64,000 nt of DNA from Neobacillus drentensis. GTDB taxonomy: Bacteria > Bacillota > Bacilli > Bacillales > Cytobacillaceae. Below are positions 57,015-64,000 of the stretch, in pieces; positions within the stretch are counted from its first letter, which is position 1, and the number at the start of each line of letters is the position of its first letter. The translations under genes and the position numbers were made by a program. The stretch spans positions 6,121,001-6,185,000 of the forward strand of contig NZ_CP091110.1 of the NCBI RefSeq assembly GCF_021560175.1, in the 5' to 3' direction. The notes beneath the pieces are model-generated. The model ran no database searches and was not told the origin of the DNA. It saw only the letters and a list, made by a program, of their open reading frames with translations.

Positions 57015-57654
57015 TTTCCTCCACCTCTTTAGCTAGTTTGGTATACGATGCTGCCATATGAGTAATCCTCTCAAAATCACCTTTTTCAATCAAGCTATTA
57101 TTTACGAGATTTCCCCCTAGGCCTACTGCAACTGCGCCGTAATCAAGTACTTCCTTGATATTATCTAAATTGACCCCGCCCGTAGCAACCATTGGAATAT
57201 GAGATAGAGGCGCTCGTAAATCCTTAATATATTTCACACCTAGGGAACCAATTGGAAATACTTTTACTGCCTTTGCCCCGAGATTATAAGCCCGGACAAT
57301 CTCGGATGGAGTCATGGTTCCCGGCCAGACCTCCACACCCTGCTCAAGTCCATATGTTAAAACTTCCTCATCAAGGTTTGGCGAGATGATGTATTCAGCA
57401 CCCGCTTGTATCGCTTCCTTTGCCATTTTAAGATTTAAAACGGTCCCTGCGCCTACTTTTATTCGTTCTCCAAATTTCCCCTTGATTTCGTTAATCATAT
57501 CTAAGGCGCCATCCGTATTTAAAGTAATCTCTAAAAATGAAATTCCTCCTTCCGCTAGAGCTTTGGCGGTTTGCTCCCCGCTGCCCATTGGAATTCCCCT
57601 GACGATAGCGATTATTTTTTCCTTTGCAAGTAACGACAGTAAATCTTGTGCCAA
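56998..57654 (-). CDS. kdgA: KDPG/KHG aldolase
   Basis: This 218-residue class I aldolase has ISFLEITLNTDGALDMI (catalytic Glu), VGAGTVLNLKMAKEAIQAGAEYIISPNLDEEV and AVKVFPIGSLGVKYIKDLRAPL with the Schiff-base Lys. It splits 2-keto-3-deoxy-6-phosphogluconate into pyruvate and glyceraldehyde-3-phosphate. The start is TTG at 57654 with AGGAGG 8 nt upstream. It lies 56 bp after uxaA and overlaps kdgK. Confidence 0.95.
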   Translation of the reverse strand: MAQDLLSLLAKEKIIAIVRGIPMGSGEQTAKALAEGGISFLEITLNTDGALDMINEIKGKFGERIKVGAGTVLNLKMAKEAIQAGAEYIISPNLDEEVLTYGLEQGVEVWPGTMTPSEIVRAYNLGAKAVKVFPIGSLGVKYIKDLRAPLSHIPMVATGGVNLDNIKEVLDYGAVAVGLGGNLVNNSLIEKGDFERITHMAASYTKLAKEVEEIAAKS

Positions 57655-57710
57655 TGTCTTGTCCTCCTAAAGTAGAATTGATCGTCCCCACGGCTTCGTT
57701 ATAGCAAAGC

Positions 57711-59198
57711 CTATAAAGTAACTCCGGTCTTAAAAATAGCAATCTCTTTAAATTCATTTTTTTCATTGTTTACGAGTTCACCGCTCGCTACTTTAATAAT
57801 ATAGTCAATAAAGTCCCGCAAAACAGCATCGCTTGGCTGCTCAAGCAAAACTCCTGCATTATAGTCAATCCAATGAGGCTTTGTTTCATAAAGCGGTGTA
57901 TTCGTTGATACCTTCATTGTTGGGACATATGTGCCAAATGGGGTACCTCTGCCAGTCGTAAAGAGAACCAATTGACAGCCAGCTGATGCCAAAGCAGATG
58001 CAGCAACAAGGTCATTACCCGGAGCACTTAAAAGATTTAAACCATTTTTCTTGATTCTTTCTCCATATTTAAGTACGTCATTAACCATCGATGTTCCTGC
58101 TTTTTGGGTACAGCCAAGCGATTTATCTTCTAGTGTCGTGATGCCGCCCTCCTTGTTCCCTGGTGATGGATTTTCATAGATCGGCTGATTATTGGCAATA
58201 AAATATTGTTTAAAGTCATTGATTAGTTCTACAGTTTTAGAAAATACTTCTTCATTCGCTGCCCGTTCCATGAGAATCGTCTCAGCACCAAACATTTCAG
58301 GAACCTCGGTTAAAACTGTCGTTCCACCTTGAGCCACAAGGAAGTCGGACAGCCTGCCGAGCAGTGGATTAGCAGTAATACCAGACAGACCATCCGAGCC
58401 GCCACATTTTAGACCGATTTTTAATTCAGACAATGGTACATTATCACGCTGATCATTTTTGGCATTTTCATAGATTTCCTTTAATAACTTTACTCCTGCC
58501 TCAATTTCATTTGAAACCTCTTGCGAAACGAGAAACTTTACTCTATGGTCATCAAATTCGCCAAGACTCTCTTTAAATTCATATAAATTATTATTTTCAC
58601 ATCCAAGGCCTAACACCAGCACACCACCCGCATTTGGATGAAGGACTGCATCTCGCAATATGTCTCTTGTATTCGTATGGTCATCCCCAAGCTGGGAGCA
58701 TCCGTAGTTATGTTTTAGGACAAGAACGTCCTCAAAAGGGCTAATATCGCCAACTTCTTTTACAAACCGCTTAATGATCGTTTCTGCTACGCCATTCACG
58801 CAGCCAACTGTTGGGACAATCCAGAGTTCATTACGAATCCCAACAAGACCGTTTTGGCGTCTGAATCCCTTAAAGAATAACGGTTCTTGTTCATAGGGAT
58901 TTTCAGTAAGCTTTTGGTTGAATTGGTAGTCCTGAATGCCATCAAGATTGGTTTTCGTATTGTGAGTATGGACATGTTCCCCAGCATGAATAACCCCTTT
59001 TGCATGCCCGATTGGATAACCATATTTAACCACATTTTCATTTTCCTGTATGTCCTTTATAGCAACCTTATGGCCTCTTTTAACAGCCTCTTTTATGGTG
59101 ACTTCATTTTCGTTTACTTTAAATGATTGACCCATTTCCAGGTCCTTTAAGGCAACGACAACATTATCATTTTCATTGATTTGAATAATATCTAACAT
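57711..59198 (-). CDS. uxaA: Altronate dehydratase
   Basis: This 495-residue protein has an N-terminal SAF domain (VVALKDLEMGQSFKVNENEVTIKEAVKRGHKVAIKDI...GYPIGHAKGVIHAGEHVHTHN). The UxaA catalytic domain follows (GLVGIRNELWIVPTVGCVNG; VLKHNYGCSQLGDDH; LKCGGSDGLSGITANPLLGR; SLGCTQKAGTSMV). Conserved Cys and His residues in these motifs bind the Fe2+. It dehydrates altronate to 2-keto-3-deoxygluconate. ATG at 59198 follows GGGGGA, 12 bp after uxaB. Confidence 0.95.
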   Translation of the reverse strand: MLDIIQINENDNVVVALKDLEMGQSFKVNENEVTIKEAVKRGHKVAIKDIQENENVVKYGYPIGHAKGVIHAGEHVHTHNTKTNLDGIQDYQFNQKLTENPYEQEPLFFKGFRRQNGLVGIRNELWIVPTVGCVNGVAETIIKRFVKEVGDISPFEDVLVLKHNYGCSQLGDDHTNTRDILRDAVLHPNAGGVLVLGLGCENNNLYEFKESLGEFDDHRVKFLVSQEVSNEIEAGVKLLKEIYENAKNDQRDNVPLSELKIGLKCGGSDGLSGITANPLLGRLSDFLVAQGGTTVLTEVPEMFGAETILMERAANEEVFSKTVELINDFKQYFIANNQPIYENPSPGNKEGGITTLEDKSLGCTQKAGTSMVNDVLKYGERIKKNGLNLLSAPGNDLVAASALASAGCQLVLFTTGRGTPFGTYVPTMKVSTNTPLYETKPHWIDYNAGVLLEQPSDAVLRDFIDYIIKVASGELVNNEKNEFKEIAIFKTGVTL

Positions 59199-59210
59199 GA
59201 TTGTTCCCCC

Positions 59211-60680
59211 TTATTGTTCGACTTTTACGTTTAATACAGCTGCAACCGCGCTTATCATTCCCTTAGTTTCAATCTCATAAAGATAATTTGTTACCATATC
59301 GGTTAATCCCGGAACTGCATTTAAGTCTAATTCCCAATTCTTCTCATATCCTAAGACCGATTTGACAATGGCTCTCAAACTTTCAACTGTTCCATCAAAT
59401 GTTCCCCATTGCTGATGAAATAAATCAAGAATATCCTGGTCATCTGACAACTGAATATCTTCTGTTCCTCTTTTTCCTTTATAGAAAGAAATAAGCGCTG
59501 CAAGAGAAAATACAAGTTTAGCAGGCAATTCTCTCTTCCGATCAATAAATTCCAATAACGATGGCAGATTTCTTGTTTTATATTTTGACATGGAATTAAG
59601 TGAAATGCTCATAAGGAAATGTTTGATAAATGGGTTCATAAATCGTTCAAGAATTGCATCAGCAAAATGGTTTAATTCTTCAACTGGAAGATCTAAGGTT
59701 GGAATAATTTCATCAAAGATTAGTTCCTTAATATAGGACCCCACTACTGGGTGACCAACTGCTTCAGCGACAGTATCTAAGCCATATAAATAAGACACTG
59801 GGGTCATGGCTGTATGAGCGCCGTTTAAAATTCGTACTTTTCTTGTCCTGTATGGGGTTAAGTCATCCACAAATAATGTATTTAGGCCTGCCAAATGTGT
59901 TGGAAACTCTTCCTTAATCCATTGCGGACCTTCAATCACCCATAAATAAAATTGTTCGCCGACTACAACTAAATCATCTTTGTAACCAAGCTCTTCTGTC
60001 ATTTCATCAATTGTATCTCTTGGAAAACCTGGGACAATCCGGTCCACAAGGCTGTTACAGAAGGTATTTGCTTCATTTAGCCACTGAATAAATTCGTCAC
60101 CAAGGTTCCATTGGATCGCATATTGGAGAACAATCTTTTTCAATTTTTCACCGTTACACTCAATTAATTCACAAGGAATAACAATGAATCCCTTATTTAT
60201 ATCCCCATTAAAGGCTTGAAAGCGGCGATAAAGGAATGCTGTTAGTTTACCAGGATAGCTTTTTTGCGGTTGATCTTCTAAACCATCCTTTTCATCATAA
60301 GCAATGCCGGCTTCTGTTGTATTAGAAAAAATAAACCGCAAATCTGGATTTTTTGCTAGCTCAACAAATTGCTCGTATTGAGTGAATAAATCTATACCTC
60401 TACTGATAGCATCAATTAAGGTATGCTCTTTAACCGGCTTTCCGTCTTTGAAGCCTTGCAAATAAAGGGTATACAGGCCATCCTGTTCATTGAGTTTTTC
60501 TACCCCTGCACTTCCCCGTGGCTGGACGACCACCACACTGCCATTAAAATCCGTGGTCTTGTTCAGAATATCAATTTGCCAATCAACAAACGCCCTTAAA
60601 AAATTCCCTTCTCCAAATTGCAACACCTTTTCAGGATAGTTTTTATAACCTTCAACTGTTTTTTTGTTTAGTTTTTGCAT
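59211..60680 (-). CDS. uxaB: Tagaturonate reductase (altronate oxidoreductase)
   Basis: This 489-residue member of the mannitol-dehydrogenase family has an N-terminal NAD domain (EKVLQFGEGNFLRAFVDWQIDILN; FIFSNTTEAGIAY) and a C-terminal catalytic domain (RKVRILNGAHTAMTPVSYLYGLDTVAEAV with the conserved Lys/Asn/His; FMNPFIKHFLMSISLNSMSKY). It reduces tagaturonate to altronate with NADH. ATG at 60680 follows GAGGAGGAACCATC; the frame extends 8 codons further. It lies 87 bp after exuR, with a hairpin terminator between. Confidence 0.94.
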   Translation of the reverse strand: MQKLNKKTVEGYKNYPEKVLQFGEGNFLRAFVDWQIDILNKTTDFNGSVVVVQPRGSAGVEKLNEQDGLYTLYLQGFKDGKPVKEHTLIDAISRGIDLFTQYEQFVELAKNPDLRFIFSNTTEAGIAYDEKDGLEDQPQKSYPGKLTAFLYRRFQAFNGDINKGFIVIPCELIECNGEKLKKIVLQYAIQWNLGDEFIQWLNEANTFCNSLVDRIVPGFPRDTIDEMTEELGYKDDLVVVGEQFYLWVIEGPQWIKEEFPTHLAGLNTLFVDDLTPYRTRKVRILNGAHTAMTPVSYLYGLDTVAEAVGHPVVGSYIKELIFDEIIPTLDLPVEELNHFADAILERFMNPFIKHFLMSISLNSMSKYKTRNLPSLLEFIDRKRELPAKLVFSLAALISFYKGKRGTEDIQLSDDQDILDLFHQQWGTFDGTVESLRAIVKSVLGYEKNWELDLNAVPGLTDMVTNYLYEIETKGMISAVAAVLNVKVEQ

Positions 60681-60730
60681 GATGGTTCCTCCTCTATTAT
60701 GCACACGTGAACATTGTGTTTTATTTAAAA

Positions 60731-60760
60731 CCCGTTTATAAGCATTTCCTTACAAACGGG
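60731..60760 (-). terminator. Hairpin between exuR and uxaB
   Basis: The stem CCCGTTT-TAAG / CTTA-AAACGGG (60731-60760) is followed on the minus strand by TTTTAAAT. It could lower read-through from exuR into uxaB. Confidence 0.7.
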
Positions 60761-60767
60761 AAAATCA

Positions 60768-61766
60768 TTACTTCCATGTTGAAACGGATTTTCTTATCAT
60801 TAACTCTGTTTCAACAAATATTTTTTCGCCTTTAATCTCTTGACTTTCGATAGCTTTCAGGATTTTTTCTGCACCGAGCCTGCTGATTTTCTCAATTGGT
60901 TTCTTGACGGTTGTTAATGAAGGATTGGTATATCGTGCAATTTGAATATCATCAAAACCTATGACAGAAATGTCCCCAGGGACAGTTAGTCCCTTTGCAA
61001 ATACAGCATTGAGAGCACCTACTGCCATATCATCATTGGAACTAAAGACGGCTGTTGGCGGGTTTTCTAAAGACAACAATTTTTCCATCGCCTTATAGCC
61101 GCTTTCCATATCATAATTTCCGTTAACAATATATTCGCTCTGAATGGGAATTTGCTCATCAATCAAGGCCTTTAAATATCCCTCTCTCCGCTCCAATGAA
61201 GATTTAAACCCTTTAATACCTTCTATAATCGCAATATCCTTGTGACCCTTTTGGATAAGATACTTTACAGCCTGACAAGAACCTTCACGGTCATTCGATA
61301 AAATATTAATAATAGACTGGTCGCTAACCTCTCGATTAATCACAACAAGAGGAATTTTTTGATTAAGGACATGATAGATAAAGGAATTATCTACTTCACT
61401 TTGACTCATTAAAATAATTCCATCGAATCGTCTATGATGAATCGATGAAAAGGTAGGATAATCATCGATGCCTCTTACAAATAAATTATAATCCTCATTA
61501 ATGACATGATTAACACCTTTTACGGTGTCTGCGAAGAAACTAGGTGATGTACCATTTGAAATACTTGTAAAGAAAAGACCTATTGTATAAGACTTTTGCA
61601 TGACAAGGCTTTTAGCATTAAAGTTAGGAGTATAATTCAGCTGCGCAGCTATTTCTTGTATTTTTTTTTTGGTCCCCGGCTTTATAAGCGGACTGTCATT
61701 TAAGGCACGGGAGACAGTCGTATGGGATACATTTGCCAGTTTCGCAATATCTTTAATTGTAACCAT
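60768..61766 (-). CDS. exuR: LacI family regulator of hexuronate genes
   Basis: This 332-residue regulator has the LacI HTH and hinge (MVTIKDIAKLANVSHTTVSRALNDSPLIKPGTKKKIQEIAAQLNYTPNFNAKSLV) and a periplasmic-binding-protein-like core (SYTIGLFFTSISNG; FDGIILMSQS; TAVFSSNDDMAVGALNAV; ISVIGFDDIQIARYTNPSLTTVKKP). Lying inside the uxaC-exuT-exuR-uxaB-uxaA cluster, it is the counterpart of B. subtilis ExuR, which responds to galacturonate. ATG at 61766 follows AAAGGGTGAACAAAC. I could not identify its operator with confidence. Confidence 0.85.
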   Translation of the reverse strand: MVTIKDIAKLANVSHTTVSRALNDSPLIKPGTKKKIQEIAAQLNYTPNFNAKSLVMQKSYTIGLFFTSISNGTSPSFFADTVKGVNHVINEDYNLFVRGIDDYPTFSSIHHRRFDGIILMSQSEVDNSFIYHVLNQKIPLVVINREVSDQSIINILSNDREGSCQAVKYLIQKGHKDIAIIEGIKGFKSSLERREGYLKALIDEQIPIQSEYIVNGNYDMESGYKAMEKLLSLENPPTAVFSSNDDMAVGALNAVFAKGLTVPGDISVIGFDDIQIARYTNPSLTTVKKPIEKISRLGAEKILKAIESQEIKGEKIFVETELMIRKSVSTWK

Positions 61767-61857
61767 GTTTGTTCACCCTTTATCTAACCTTCCGCTTTTA
61801 ATTTTACCAGTAGAACCGATTTTTGAATATAATTATAGCTGCTTAGCTGCAAATCTA

Positions 61858-61892
61858 AAAGACGGGGGAGTGGATACCCTCCCCCTGTCTTT
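61858..61892 (-). terminator. Intrinsic terminator of the exuT-like gene
   Basis: The stem AAAGAC-A-GGGGGAG / CTCCCCC-GTCTTT (61858-61870 with 61879-61892) is GC-rich and followed by TTTAGATTTG on the minus strand. Confidence 0.75.
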
Positions 61893-61896
61893 ATTC

Positions 61897-63309
61897 TTAG
61901 AAACTTCCTCTTTCCCAACGGCCATTATTTAAATCATTAGCAATACCTTTGAATTTATCATCAGACAAATTGTATAGCAAGCCAAGAATGACTGCAGCAA
62001 GCAGTAAGGCAACTGCTGGATAAAGAGTCATTGTCCCCTTAATTCCTAAGAGTGTACCTGCAGATTGGTGAGCATTTGCAATATAGCCCGTTGCCGCAAG
62101 AACACCGGCAGATACTAGTGCAGCAAGTGACTGAGCAATCTTACGAGAGAAGTTAAATGCGGCATACGTAACACCTTCTTTACGAACACCAGTGTGCCAA
62201 TGTCCATAATCAATTGTATCGGAAACAAAAGCCCATGTAACACCATTTGAAATCGCTAACGCGGCATACCCAATTGAAACTAAGACGATAAAGCTATAAA
62301 TATTTGTTGGGATAATAAAATTTAAACCATCAGCAACGACACCGATTAACAAACCGGCCATCGCTGTTCTCTTTTTGCCAAAACGGCGTACTAACATTGG
62401 AATTAACGCGATACCTGCAACTGAACTACCCATTTGAATGAAGTTAATAATTGGCTGTAAACCAACGTGACCAAGGTTATACTGGCAGAAATAAATCATC
62501 ATGGCATTATTTGTATTCATTGCTGAAATCGTAAACAAGGTCATTAAAATTAAGCACCATAATGGACGGTTTGTGAAGACGACCCGGAAATAGTCTTTCG
62601 CTGACTGCTTTTCTTTACCCTTAGCGTTTTCAGTTTTAATATGTTCTTTTGTATTTTTATAACAAATGAAGAAACCAACAATACCGATTAACGCCATAAT
62701 AGCAGCAGTTACTGGATACCCTATTTTTTGACTTGGGAATAACATCAGTATGGGAACAAAGGCCACACCTGTAATCAATTGCGCACCGATTGAACCTGCT
62801 TGGCGTGTCGATGCCATGATCGACCGTTCGCCAACATCCCTCGTCATAACGGAAGCCAAGGAACCATAAGGAACATTTGTAAAGGAATAGATTAGACCCC
62901 ATGCCATATAAGTACCATATGCCCAGGCAATTTTTCCGCCCATTGATAGATCAGGCATTGTAAAGGTAACAACCGTCATCACTGCCAGCAAAATAGAAGC
63001 AAACATCATAATAGGGCGGAATTTCCCACGTTTACCAGGCGTCCTCGAGTCAATAAAGGAACCTGCCAAAGGATCCATAAAGGCATCGAAGATTTTCGTT
63101 ATTGAAAAAACACCTGCTGCAGCCGCTGCGCTAATGCCAGCAATGTCCGTATAGAAATGCATTAAGTAAGATTGACCTAAATCGAACATGAAGCCGTTTC
63201 CAAAGTCACCAAAACCATAACTTACTTTTTCTTTTGTGGTTATTTTTCCTAATCCTTGATCTGAAGTACTATTTTCATTATTTAATGATCTTGCCATATT
63301 GTCTGCCAT
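61897..63309 (-). CDS. GPH family hexuronate:cation symporter
   Basis: This 470-residue, 12-TM transporter has the GPH signature: VSYGFGDFGNGFMFDLGQSYLMHFYTDIAGISAAAAAGVFSITKIFDAFMDPLAGSFIDSRTPGKRGKFRPIM, then NVPYGSLASVMTRDVGERSIMASTRQAGS. It is very likely the uptake system for galacturonate or glucuronate, as YjmB/UxuT in B. subtilis. ATG at 63309 follows AAAGGTGGTG. A 14/14 cre site lies 67 bp upstream, so glucose repression is expected. It lies between uxaC and exuR and has its own terminator. Confidence 0.9.
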   Translation of the reverse strand: MADNMARSLNNENSTSDQGLGKITTKEKVSYGFGDFGNGFMFDLGQSYLMHFYTDIAGISAAAAAGVFSITKIFDAFMDPLAGSFIDSRTPGKRGKFRPIMMFASILLAVMTVVTFTMPDLSMGGKIAWAYGTYMAWGLIYSFTNVPYGSLASVMTRDVGERSIMASTRQAGSIGAQLITGVAFVPILMLFPSQKIGYPVTAAIMALIGIVGFFICYKNTKEHIKTENAKGKEKQSAKDYFRVVFTNRPLWCLILMTLFTISAMNTNNAMMIYFCQYNLGHVGLQPIINFIQMGSSVAGIALIPMLVRRFGKKRTAMAGLLIGVVADGLNFIIPTNIYSFIVLVSIGYAALAISNGVTWAFVSDTIDYGHWHTGVRKEGVTYAAFNFSRKIAQSLAALVSAGVLAATGYIANAHQSAGTLLGIKGTMTLYPAVALLLAAVILGLLYNLSDDKFKGIANDLNNGRWERGSF

Positions 63310-63375
63310 AAATACACCACCTTTATATAATAAGGACTGCAGTTCTTTCTGATCGGTTCATTTAGACCCATCTAT

Positions 63376-63389
63376 TGAATCCGTTTCCA
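63376..63389 (-). promoter_or_regulatory. Perfect CcpA cre site upstream of the exuT-like gene
   Basis: On the minus strand TGGAAACGGATTCA matches the cre consensus TGNAANCGNWWNCA at every fixed position. It is in the 235-bp gap between uxaC and the exuT-like gene. Confidence 0.85.
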
Positions 63390-63492
63390 TAAATCTTAAA
63401 ACCTCTGGTTTTTATTCTTGTAAAGGTTGTGTCTCCTTGAAATAAGAAGTGCCCTTTTGATATAATTTTATTGATCAATTTTTTCTAATGTT

Positions 63493-63546
63493 CCACCTTA
63501 CTAGTATTACTCGCAATAATACTAGTAAAAGGGTGGGATTTTTTTT
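63493..63546 (+). terminator. Terminator-like hairpin oriented on the plus strand before uxaC
   Basis: CCACC-TTACTAGTATTA, a 7-nt loop CTCGCAA, then TAATACTAGTAA-AAG-GGTGG (63493-63536), followed by GATTTTTTTT on the plus strand. The T-tract lies on the antisense side of uxaC; on the minus strand, the direction of uxaC, no T-tract follows. It may still end uxaC weakly or stop antisense transcription, or the 31-bp palindrome may be an operator. Confidence 0.5.
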
Positions 63547-64000
63547 ATAGTTCAAAACCAAAGTAGTCTTTGGCATTTTGATAACATATACCTTGGACAA
63601 TACTTCCTAAAAACTCAATGTTATCTGGAACTTCCCCGTTTTCAACCCATTCGGCAATCTGGGAACATACGATTCTTCTAAAATATTCATGTCTTGTGTA
63701 AGATAGAAAACTTCTTGAATCTGTCAGCATACCAATAAATCGGCTGAAAAGCCCCATATTGGATAGTGACTTCATTTGTTCAATCATTCCATCCTTATTA
63801 TCATTAAACCACCAGGCAGTACCGAATTGAATTTTCCCTGGAATTCCGCCGCCTTGGAAGTTACCAATCATAGAGGCAATGGTATTGTTGTCGTTAGGAT
63901 TTAATGAATAGATGATGGTCTTTGGCAGTCCACTTTCCTGTTCAATTAAGTTCAATAATTTGGATAATGGCTTCGCAATCGATTCATCATTAATCGAATC
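63545..64000 (-). CDS. uxaC: Uronate isomerase, C-terminal part (5' end beyond window)
   Basis: The frame is open from 64000 to the stop at 63545, giving the last 151 residues. It reads LNLIEQESGLPKTIIYSLNPNDNNTIASMIGNFQ, KIQFGTAWWFNDNKDGMIEQMKSLSNMGLFSRFIGMLTDSRSFLSYTRHEYFRRIVC and ends ICYQNAKDYFGFEL. The MLTDSRSFLSYTRHEYFRR segment, with the catalytic-site Asp and Arg, and the C-terminus are typical UxaC. It interconverts galacturonate/tagaturonate and glucuronate/fructuronate, the first step of the pathway encoded to the left. Confidence 0.95.
   Translation of the reverse strand, partial: DSINDESIAKPLSKLLNLIEQESGLPKTIIYSLNPNDNNTIASMIGNFQGGGIPGKIQFGTAWWFNDNKDGMIEQMKSLSNMGLFSRFIGMLTDSRSFLSYTRHEYFRRIVCSQIAEWVENGEVPDNIEFLGSIVQGICYQNAKDYFGFEL

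Noticed and set aside
1..64000. tRNA or rRNA genes, transposases, phage structural genes
   Set aside because: None was recognised on reading either strand; a tRNA scan would settle the tRNA point.

Overview
This 64-kb window looks like a chromosomal segment of a low-GC Gram-positive spore-former of the Bacillaceae, probably Neobacillus/Bacillus-like. The reasons are strong AGGAGG-type ribosome binding sites with GTG/TTG starts, TnrA-, CcpA- and NagR-type operators, an rsbQ-rsbP pair, nasA/nasBC, a DUF4023 micro-protein and several Bacillus-style interspersed repeats. No rRNA, tRNA, CRISPR array or transposase was seen. The genus is inferred from sequence style only.

Layout. 1-2.3 kb: a cut-off branched-chain amino-acid type substrate-binding lipoprotein and a NiaP-like transporter. 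2.5-6.1 kb: an asymmetric heterodimeric ABC exporter. 6.2-9.9 kb: an ASCH protein and a TetR-ATPase-permease-permease operon with twin operators. 10-13 kb: a NERD-domain gene running into a degenerate repeat, pepT and an APH-fold kinase. 13.2-18.2 kb: a DUF4023 micro-protein, a ParM/ParR-type segregation pair with two iteron arrays, a gene remnant, and a secreted L,D-transpeptidase/cell-wall-repeat/SGNH fusion. 18.4-24.8 kb: a pseudouridine synthase, a sigma-54-type activator, and a three-gene operon (CoA-transferase, OFA transporter, FabK-like flavoprotein) behind three perfect TGTGA-N6-TCACA boxes. 25.6-30 kb: a fructoselysine-type frlA-frlB-frlD-frlR cluster. 30.1-32.9 kb: a structured leader or non-coding RNA ending in a terminator, then carboxynorspermidine synthase and decarboxylase.

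33-36.7 kb: an AraC regulator divergent from a GH2 glycosidase. 36.8-43 kb: DUF1259, nasC, nasB and divergent nasA with two TnrA boxes and tiny upstream ORFs. 43-50.9 kb: a second L,D-transpeptidase, an aldo/keto reductase, an epimerase, a GH43 enzyme, rsbQ-rsbP and an SDR. 51-55.9 kb: the N-acetylglucosamine system (nagP; nagA-nagB-nagR) with two NagR sites and a cre. 56-64 kb: a hexuronate cluster read leftward (uxaC, exuT-like, exuR, uxaB, uxaA, kdgA, kdgK) that takes galacturonate/glucuronate to 2-keto-3-deoxygluconate and on to pyruvate and glyceraldehyde-3-phosphate.

Most of the window is ordinary catabolic chromosome with readable regulation. The least explained parts are (i) the chromosomal ParMR cassette with a duplicated centromere-like array, (ii) the ~430-nt structured RNA before the polyamine genes, and (iii) the CoA-transferase operon behind three Fnr/CRP-type palindromes. 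Start codons were moved from the longest possible ORF wherever a ribosome binding site decided the matter. All family assignments come from reading the sequence, without database searches.
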